This document shows positions 3,185-6,885 of a stretch of 6,885 bases of DNA, in pieces. Every line of letters starts with the position of its first letter. The first letter of the stretch is position 1. The DNA comes from Candidatus Moranbacteria bacterium RIFCSPHIGHO2_02_FULL_40_12b (lineage in GTDB: Bacteria; Patescibacteriota; Minisyncoccia; Moranbacterales; 2-12-FULL-40-10), in contig MFRX01000014.1 in NCBI GenBank assembly GCA_001784725.1, positions 1,795 to 8,679 on the forward strand, given 5' to 3'. The position numbers and the translations under genes were made by a program. The notes below the pieces were generated by a model. It was not told the origin of the DNA. It did not search any database and was given only the letters and a program-made list of their open reading frames with translations.

Positions 3185-4921
3185 AATAAAATTTACACTA
3201 ATTTGGTAAAAGAGGCAATTAGAAGGAAAATTTCAGATCCTAAAAGTTTTTTGATTTTCAAGAAAAATTTCTGCTCCCGGCGCAAGATTTCATTTCCGAC
3301 TAACGCCGACCTGCGGGAAATTTATAACAAATTGCTGAAAAGCAGGAAAATAAAAAAAAGCGAAGCGCTGGAAAAAGCCATGTTGAGCCGCGCGGTGCGC
3401 ACCCAATCCGGCGTGGCTGTGGTCGCCGTTTTTACCAAGCCCTATTCCTGCCCGGGAAAATGCCTTTACTGCCCCACGGAAAAAGGAATGCCCAAAAGCT
3501 ATCTTTCCAACGAGCCGGCGGTGATGCGGGCGATTGCCAATAATTTCGATCCCTATTCCCAGATTCAGAGCCGGATAAAAGCTTTGGAGCTCAACGGCCA
3601 TGCCACCGACAAGATAGAACTCATCGTAATGGGCGGGACTTTTTCGCATTTTCCGGCTGCCTACCAGCAGTGGTTTATCACTGAATGTTTCCGGGCGTGT
3701 AATGAATACCCAAGAAAAATCAAAAATCAAAAATCAAAAATCAAAATTAATGAAAAACTTTTAATAGGGGAACAGATTAGGAATGAAAAAGCCAAGCATC
3801 GGATTATCGGTTTAACACTGGAGACGCGCCCGGATTACATCAATGAAAAAGAAATAATAAATTTCCGGAAATTGGGATGCACCCGCGTTGAATTGGGAGT
3901 GCAAAGCATATTTAATGATGTTTTATGGATTAATAAACGCGGACATAATGTGGAAAAAACGATTGAAGCGACGAAACTGCTCAAGGACGCGGGATTTAAA
4001 ATCAATTACCACATAATGCCGGGCCTTCCCGGATCAAATTTAAAAAATGACTATCGGATGTTCAAAAAATTATTTTCTGATCCGGATTTCCAGCCGGATA
4101 TGCTCAAAATTTATCCTACCGTTGTCGTAAAAAGCAGCCCGCTTTACAAAATATGGAAATCATCGGCAAAAAAATTAAATTCAAAGAGCATAAAACTCTC
4201 CAAAAAAACCATTATACACTTCACTCCGGCTGGCGTAAAGCGTATAATAGCAAAATATAAGCCATTAAGAGACAAGCAATTTTCTGATTTTATCGTTAAA
4301 GTAAAAAATGAAGTCATTCCGCCCTATGTCCGCATTTCCCGCCTGGTCCGCGACGTTCCGGCCACTTCTATCCTTGCCGGGCCAAAAATTTCCAATCTGC
4401 GCCAAATTATTATTCCCCGCTCAAAATGCCGGTGCATTCGTTGCCGGGAAGTCGGCGCCGATTATAAAATAAACGAACGGATTGTTTTAGATAGAATAAA
4501 TTATAAAGCGTCCGGCGGAGATGAAATATTTTTACAATATGTTTCGCCCGACAAGAAAAAACTATTCGCCCTGCTTCGCTTGAGAATTCCAAAACAAGGT
4601 TCGAGTCAAAATTTTCAAGTTAAGGTTCAACCTTGGGATTTAAAAAGGTTGAACCTTGGAAAATTTTGGAAAACTTTGCGTAACGCCGTTCTCATCCGCG
4701 AAGTCCATACTTATGGAAAATTGGCTAAAATAAATAAAAAAGACAAAAGTTCTCCCCAACATATCGGGCTCGGTAAAAAACTGATGCGAGAAGCGGAAAG
4801 AATAGCCAAGGAAGAATTTAATTTAAATAAGATTGTAGTAATATCAGGAATAGGAGTCCGTGATTATTATCGCCGGCTCGGTTATCGACAAAAAGATACT
4901 TATATGGTAAAAAATTTATAA
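3182..4921 (+). CDS. elp3: Elp3, radical SAM/GNAT tRNA uridine-34 modification enzyme
   Basis: Elp3 uses a 4Fe-4S radical SAM domain and acetyl-CoA to attach a carboxymethyl group to C5 of wobble uridine 34 in tRNA. The product has 579 residues from ATG 3182. A start 30 codons upstream would overlap the methyltransferase and adds nothing family-like. The cluster cysteines are C90, C94 and C97 (CPGKCLYC). Next come GGTFSH (151-156), ETRPDYI (214-220), RVELGVQS (235-242), YHIMPGLPGS (276-285) and DMLKIYPT (306-313). RISRLVRDVPA (384-394) and CRCIRCREVG (416-425) are also family blocks. The C-terminal GNAT domain has REVHTYG (506-512), QHIGLGKKL (526-534) and VISGIGVRDYYRRLGY (553-568). Three insertions enlarge it: a heptamer array (about 178-190), a degenerate palindrome in a segment of about 30 residues (about 327-358), and a long palindrome (about 476-496). 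All avoid catalytic motifs. No MnmE or MnmG is visible nearby. Confidence 0.95.
   Translation: MNKIYTNLVKEAIRRKISDPKSFLIFKKNFCSRRKISFPTNADLREIYNKLLKSRKIKKSEALEKAMLSRAVRTQSGVAVVAVFTKPYSCPGKCLYCPTEKGMPKSYLSNEPAVMRAIANNFDPYSQIQSRIKALELNGHATDKIELIVMGGTFSHFPAAYQQWFITECFRACNEYPRKIKNQKSKIKINEKLLIGEQIRNEKAKHRIIGLTLETRPDYINEKEIINFRKLGCTRVELGVQSIFNDVLWINKRGHNVEKTIEATKLLKDAGFKINYHIMPGLPGSNLKNDYRMFKKLFSDPDFQPDMLKIYPTVVVKSSPLYKIWKSSAKKLNSKSIKLSKKTIIHFTPAGVKRIIAKYKPLRDKQFSDFIVKVKNEVIPPYVRISRLVRDVPATSILAGPKISNLRQIIIPRSKCRCIRCREVGADYKINERIVLDRINYKASGGDEIFLQYVSPDKKKLFALLRLRIPKQGSSQNFQVKVQPWDLKRLNLGKFWKTLRNAVLIREVHTYGKLAKINKKDKSSPQHIGLGKKLMREAERIAKEEFNLNKIVVISGIGVRDYYRRLGYRQKDTYMVKNL
3715..3742. repeat. Tandem AAAAATC heptamers in frame within elp3
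   Basis: Four perfect copies of AAAAATC run from 3715 to 3742 and are followed by a degenerate AAAATTAA. Three heptamers equal seven codons, so copy-number changes in threes keep the frame. The array encodes the basic stretch KIKNQKSKIKIN (about residues 179-190), in a variable loop before the RIIGLTLETRPD block. Confidence 0.85.
4211..4248. repeat. Degenerate palindrome in frame within elp3
   Basis: ATTATAC (4211-4217) pairs with GTATAAT (4242-4248), CTT (4219-4221) with AAG (4238-4240), AC (4223-4224) with GT (4235-4236) and CC (4226-4227) with GG (4232-4233). The loop is GGCT. Three single mismatches are spaced symmetrically along the stem. It encodes about IIHFTPAGVKRII (residues 344-356). 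This lies inside a segment that separates the IWK and YKP blocks, which are nearly adjacent in the Elp3 proteins I know. It looks like an old inserted palindromic repeat that has drifted. Confidence 0.55.
4607..4668. repeat. Nested inverted repeat in frame within elp3
   Basis: The outer arms CAAAATTTTC (4607-4616) and GAAAATTTTG (4659-4668) enclose inner arms AAGGTTCAACCTT (4622-4634) and AAGGTTGAACCTT (4645-4657), all perfect. The central spacer is GGGATTTAAA. The 62-bp palindrome encodes about residues 476-496, between the LRLRIP strand and the LIREVHTYG strand of the GNAT domain. It keeps the frame open and carries terminal inverted repeats, as a small palindromic element would. Confidence 0.75.
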
Positions 4922-5011
4922 TGTATGTCATCCCGCAACAAATTTTCGGAAAACGCGTGATAATATTCTTTTTTGTTTCCATAAACGCCTTCGGCTTAAA
5001 TTATGCTAAAC

Positions 5012-5017
5012 TATAAT
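5012..5017 (+). promoter_or_regulatory. Candidate -10 box for the Nudix gene
   Basis: A perfect TATAAT lies 65 bp before the Nudix start codon in the elp3-Nudix spacer. No good -35 box sits at the usual distance, so this is only a candidate. Transcription from here would start near 5024, giving a leader of about 58 nt that contains the pairings at 5038-5084. A small GCC/GGC hairpin (4987-4995) lies just upstream. Confidence 0.35.
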
Positions 5018-5037
5018 TAATATTTAATAAATTTGTG

Positions 5038-5084
5038 CGAGATGCTCATGTTTGTAGCTTCTCGTTTCACTCAAGACAAACATG
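5038..5084 (+). promoter_or_regulatory. Structured leader pairing with the Nudix start codon
   Basis: CATGTTTGT (5047-5055) is perfectly complementary to ACAAACATG (5076-5084), which includes the Nudix ATG (5082-5084). The same CATGTTTGT forms the loop of a second hairpin whose arms are CGAGA-T-GCT (5038-5046) and AGC-T-TCTCG (5056-5064), with one T-T mismatch. The two structures could alternate, or combine as a pseudoknot. Either would control access to the start codon. It could instead be a dispersed palindromic repeat that landed at the gene start. Confidence 0.45.
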
Positions 5085-5477
5085 GCAAAAATAATCATCG
5101 CATCCGGTCCGATTATCGTGGAGGACAACAAAGTTCTTCTGAACCAGCACGGGGACACGGCCTTTTGGAAGTTCTGTGGAGGAAGAGTTGAGGATTACGA
5201 AACTGATCTGATTGAAAATGCCCGCCGGGAAGTGAAAGAAGAAATGGGAATTGGCATTGAAGTTCTGGATGAAACTCCTTTTATCACCCATACGACAAAA
5301 GAAACAGCCGAAGGAAAAATTGATGTGCTGCTCGTTCACTATCTGGCCAAAAGAATCGGAGAAATAAAACCGGGACTGGACATCCGGGAATGGGATTGGT
5401 TTGATCTTGATAATCTTCCGGAAAATCTGGCGCCGAATATAATACCGGTTTTGAAATATTTTCAATTTATCAAATAA
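5082..5477 (+). CDS. Nudix hydrolase
   Basis: This is a 131-residue single-domain Nudix protein that hydrolyses nucleoside diphosphates linked to another moiety. The substrate cannot be told from sequence alone. The Nudix box spans residues 33-57: GGRVEDYE (33-40), then REVKEEMGI (49-57) with catalytic E50, E53 and E54 on the metal-binding helix. It has one more residue between the glycine-rich part and REVKEE than MutT. The N-terminal strand (AKIIIASGPIIVEDNKVLL) and the WDWFDLDNLPENL segment (103-115) are typical of the fold. ATG 5082 is chosen because it opens directly onto that first strand. No Shine-Dalgarno is visible, and the start codon lies in a potential RNA stem. Its own terminator follows at once, so it is probably monocistronic. 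Confidence 0.93.
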   Translation: MAKIIIASGPIIVEDNKVLLNQHGDTAFWKFCGGRVEDYETDLIENARREVKEEMGIGIEVLDETPFITHTTKETAEGKIDVLLVHYLAKRIGEIKPGLDIREWDWFDLDNLPENLAPNIIPVLKYFQFIK

Positions 5478-5488
5478 TCAACGACAAT

Positions 5489-5518
5489 GACCTTGCCTTG
5501 ACAGGGTCTTTATTTTTT
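5489..5518 (+). terminator. Intrinsic terminator of the Nudix gene
   Basis: GACCTTG (5489-5495) pairs with CAGGGTC (5502-5508) in a 7-bp stem with one G-U pair and a 6-nt loop. The T-rich tract TTTATTTTTT (5509-5518) follows directly. It begins 11 bp after the stop codon. This is the clearest Rho-independent terminator in the window. Confidence 0.8.
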
Positions 5519-5530
5519 CCCCAAAAGGAT

Positions 5531-5536
5531 TATAAT
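5531..5536 (+). promoter_or_regulatory. Candidate -10 box upstream of yjbQ
   Basis: A perfect TATAAT lies just past the Nudix terminator. Only a poor -35 (TTTATT, 5509-5514, 16-bp spacing) can be proposed. If used, it gives a leader of about 185 nt that contains the whole inverted-repeat element at 5564-5710. Confidence 0.25.
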
Positions 5537-5563
5537 AATTACATCTAATAACTCGAATTTAGA

Positions 5564-5710
5564 GTTTAAAATTTGCAAAAATATTTTGTTTTCAGGCCGC
5601 AGGAAAGCCAGATAAAATAATAAATTTTTAGCGAGTGTAGAAATTCGATAATTTTTTCAGAAACTTATTCGATGGGTCGTTAAAACAAAATATTTTTGCT
5701 AATTTTAAGC
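5564..5710. repeat. 147-bp element with 29-bp inverted terminal repeats
   Basis: The left arm 5564-5592 and right arm 5682-5710 are reverse complements at 27 of 29 positions. They include a perfect 18-bp core, GCAAAAATATTTTGTTTT (5575-5592) with its complement at 5682-5699. The 89-bp interior has a short GGC/GCC stem (5595-5597 with 5607-5609). It also has ATTCGAT repeated directly at 5643-5649 and 5667-5673, where TCGATAA can pair with TTATTCGA. The right arm ends 12 bp before the yjbQ ATG. It may be a MITE, a structured leader or a small RNA locus. It has no coding capacity. Confidence 0.7.
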
Positions 5711-5722
5711 AATAAAAGAACT

Positions 5723-6166
5723 ATGAAAATCGTCAATCACATTATCAATCTCACTACCTCCGCCACGCTGGATTTTATTGATGTCACCGAAAAAATCCAG
5801 AAAAAAATCAAGGAAGCCGGCATCAGGGAAGGAGTAATCAACATTCAATCGCTCCATACCACGATGGCGGTTATCGTCAATGAAGCGGAACCATTGTTAA
5901 TCGAAGACATGAAAAAACTGCTGGAAAAACTGGCGCCGAGAACTTATAAATATATGCACGACAACTTTGAAATCAGAACTGCTAATATGTGCGACGGTGA
6001 ATGCGCCAACGGGCATTCGCACAACAAGGCGCTTCATCTCCCCACCTCGGTAATGATGAACATCAAGGAAAATAATCTTCAGCTCGGAACCTGGCAGAGG
6101 GTCTTCGCAATTGAACTGGACCGCTCCCGCCCGCGCCGCATTGCTTTGCAGATTATGGGAATATAA
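5723..6166 (+). CDS. yjbQ: YjbQ/UPF0047 family protein
   Basis: This is a 147-residue member of the YjbQ family. Databases often call it secondary thiamine-phosphate synthase because some members show that activity weakly. The real cellular role is uncertain. Family blocks are SLHTTMAVIVNEAEP (43-57; H45, N53, E54), DGECANGHSHNKALHLPTS (91-109; H98 and H100 are likely metal ligands), LGTWQRVFAIELD (121-133) and the Arg/Pro-rich RSRPRR that follows. Length is normal. I chose ATG 5723. The open frame extends upstream to a TTG at 5696, but that would add nine residues encoded by the inverted-repeat arm, outside the conserved domain. AAAAGAA before the ATG is at best a weak ribosome site. No thiamine genes are visible, so a thiamine role is not supported by context. 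It converges with leuS. Confidence 0.93.
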   Translation: MKIVNHIINLTTSATLDFIDVTEKIQKKIKEAGIREGVINIQSLHTTMAVIVNEAEPLLIEDMKKLLEKLAPRTYKYMHDNFEIRTANMCDGECANGHSHNKALHLPTSVMMNIKENNLQLGTWQRVFAIELDRSRPRRIALQIMGI

Positions 6167-6223
6167 CAAGTCAGTTCTTAATAAAAACTTCTCCCTTTAT
6201 CCGTCGCCTGTTATGATGGATGA

Positions 6224-6256
6224 AAACCGCTGGTAACTGCTGGCGGTTTAATTTTG
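6224..6256. terminator. Bidirectional terminator between yjbQ and leuS
   Basis: AAACCGC (6224-6230) pairs with GCGGTTT (6243-6249). Three further pairs inside (two of them wobbles) close a 6-nt loop. On the plus strand TTTAATTTT follows. On the minus strand the stem is followed by a short T run (complement of 6223-6226). It lies in the 102-bp gap between two convergent genes, where a shared terminator is expected. Confidence 0.6.
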
Positions 6257-6268
6257 ACTTAATTATCC

Positions 6269-6885
6269 TTAAATAACGACATTCACTAATTTCCCTTTGA
6301 TAAAAATAACTTTTTTAATTTCTTTTCCATCCGTCCACTTTTTTATTTTCTCGCTCCCCAGCGCCGTTTTTTTCGCTTCTTCTCCTGAAATTTCCGCGGA
6401 AACCTTAACCGTGTCGCGCACTTTGCCGTTAATCTGGATTACCAGTTCAACTTCCTCATTTTTGATAAGTTCCGGATTATAACTCGGCCAACTTTCTTTA
6501 AATATACTTTCTTTATTACCTAATTTATTCCATAATTCTTCAGTGATGTGCGGGGCAAAAGGAGACAGAATAGTAATCAGCAGCCGATAATATGTAGCAG
6601 AGAATGACCCTTCTTTTTCCAATTCATTGGTCAACATCATCATCTGACTGATTGCCGTATTGAAACGGAAATTTTCAATATCCTCCGTCACTTTTTTGAT
6701 GGTTTTGTGGAGAAGGATTTCGATTTTTCTGCTCGGCGCCTGAAGTTTATTATTCACAACCTTCTCCTTTAATTTCCAGATTCTTTCAATAAATCTCACT
6801 ACTCCCATAATTCCTGACGGATTCCATGGTCCGCCCTGCGAGTATTCTCCCATAAAACACAGGTACATTTTTACCGCATCCGATC
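6269..6885 (-). CDS. leuS: Leucyl-tRNA synthetase, C-terminal part (cut by window edge)
   Basis: This is the C-terminal 205 or so residues of a class I leucyl-tRNA synthetase, which charges tRNA-Leu. The frame is open to the right edge, reading SDAVKMYLCFMGEYSQGG just inside it. ATG 6868 is an internal methionine and not the start. LCFMGEYSQGGPWNPSGI matches the LRLYxMFMGPxxxxxPW block at the end of the catalytic domain. The anticodon-binding helical domain follows, with HKTIKKVTEDIENFRFNTAI and LSPFAPHITEELW. The C-terminal domain begins at VELVIQINGKVRDTV and ends with TAA at 6269-6271. The KMSKS loop, editing domain and HIGH motif lie outside the window. It converges with yjbQ. Confidence 0.97.
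   Translation of the reverse strand, partial: SDAVKMYLCFMGEYSQGGPWNPSGIMGVVRFIERIWKLKEKVVNNKLQAPSRKIEILLHKTIKKVTEDIENFRFNTAISQMMMLTNELEKEGSFSATYYRLLITILSPFAPHITEELWNKLGNKESIFKESWPSYNPELIKNEEVELVIQINGKVRDTVKVSAEISGEEAKKTALGSEKIKKWTDGKEIKKVIFIKGKLVNVVI

Noticed and set aside
3290..3730. 146-codon open frame antisense to elp3
   Set aside because: It lies wholly opposite the conserved radical SAM region of elp3. Its product has no recognisable motif and its frame follows from elp3 codon use.
5042..5191. Out-of-frame upstream ATG frame overlapping the Nudix start
   Set aside because: About 50 codons run from ATG 5042 to a TGA near 5191, but the product has no features and most of it overlaps the Nudix gene in another frame.
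5067..5465. 132-codon open frame antisense to the Nudix gene
   Set aside because: It mirrors the Nudix gene almost end to end. The plus-strand protein has a complete Nudix box and the antisense one has no motif.
5498..5503. TTGACA as a -35 box for yjbQ
   Set aside because: It lies in and next to the loop of the Nudix terminator, and its distance to the TATAAT at 5531 is 27 bp, too long for a sigma70 promoter.
5593..5681. Interior of the inverted-repeat element as a known structured RNA
   Set aside because: I considered small RNA families and type V CRISPR repeats because of GTGTAGAAATTCG, but no known consensus matches and there is no second repeat unit.
5897..6169. 90-codon open frame antisense to yjbQ
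   Set aside because: It is opposite the conserved YjbQ histidine blocks and has no family features of its own.
1..6885. CRISPR array, tRNA or rRNA genes
   Set aside because: No regularly spaced direct repeats of CRISPR type, no tRNA cloverleaf with CCA-type ends and no conserved rRNA segments were found. The repeats present are palindromic, tandem or inverted.

Overview
The window is an AT-rich stretch of a bacterial chromosome. I infer a member of the Candidate Phyla Radiation (Patescibacteria, most likely Parcubacteria-like). The reasons are the mix of a radical-SAM/GNAT Elp3, UppP, a short MerR-like protein and a RAYT-type Y1 transposase, the spacers full of short-word and palindromic repeats, and start codons without clear Shine-Dalgarno sequences. 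The standard bacterial code fits, since no gene needs a reassigned stop. This placement comes from gene content and style and was not tested by phylogeny.

Layout. Positions 1-482 hold no convincing gene. They contain AT-rich word repeats, a MITE-like multi-hairpin element (83-175) and a small palindrome (424-439). Positions 483-1216 form a unit in which a RAYT-type transposase gene (minus strand) is flanked by two REP-like palindromes in opposite orientation, with a third copy inside its own reading frame. A 62-residue MerR-like DNA-binding protein follows (1223-1411, minus). It has a good promoter and a perfect 15-bp dyad upstream. Next come uppP (1613-2425, minus), for undecaprenyl-pyrophosphate recycling in the cell envelope, and a class I methyltransferase closely resembling Trm9/ALKBH8 (2486-3181, minus). 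Diverging from it with no gap is elp3 (3182-4921, plus). A Nudix hydrolase (5082-5477, plus) has a structured leader and a terminator. A 147-bp inverted-repeat element leads into a YjbQ/UPF0047 gene (5723-6166, plus). A bidirectional hairpin separates this from the C-terminal part of leuS (6269-6885, minus), which runs off the right edge.

Two themes stand out. First, Elp3 (forms the cm5 group on wobble uridine 34 of tRNA) and a Trm9-like protein (methylates cm5U to mcm5U in eukaryotes) start back to back. Together they could be a compact bacterial mcm5U34 pathway, next to another translation gene, leuS. Second, repeat sequence of the kind normally found in spacers also occurs in frame inside at least three genes: a REP palindrome in the transposase, a tandem 12-mer in uppP, and a heptamer array plus two palindromes in elp3. 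All reading frames remain open. This resembles the protein-coding palindromic elements described in Rickettsia.
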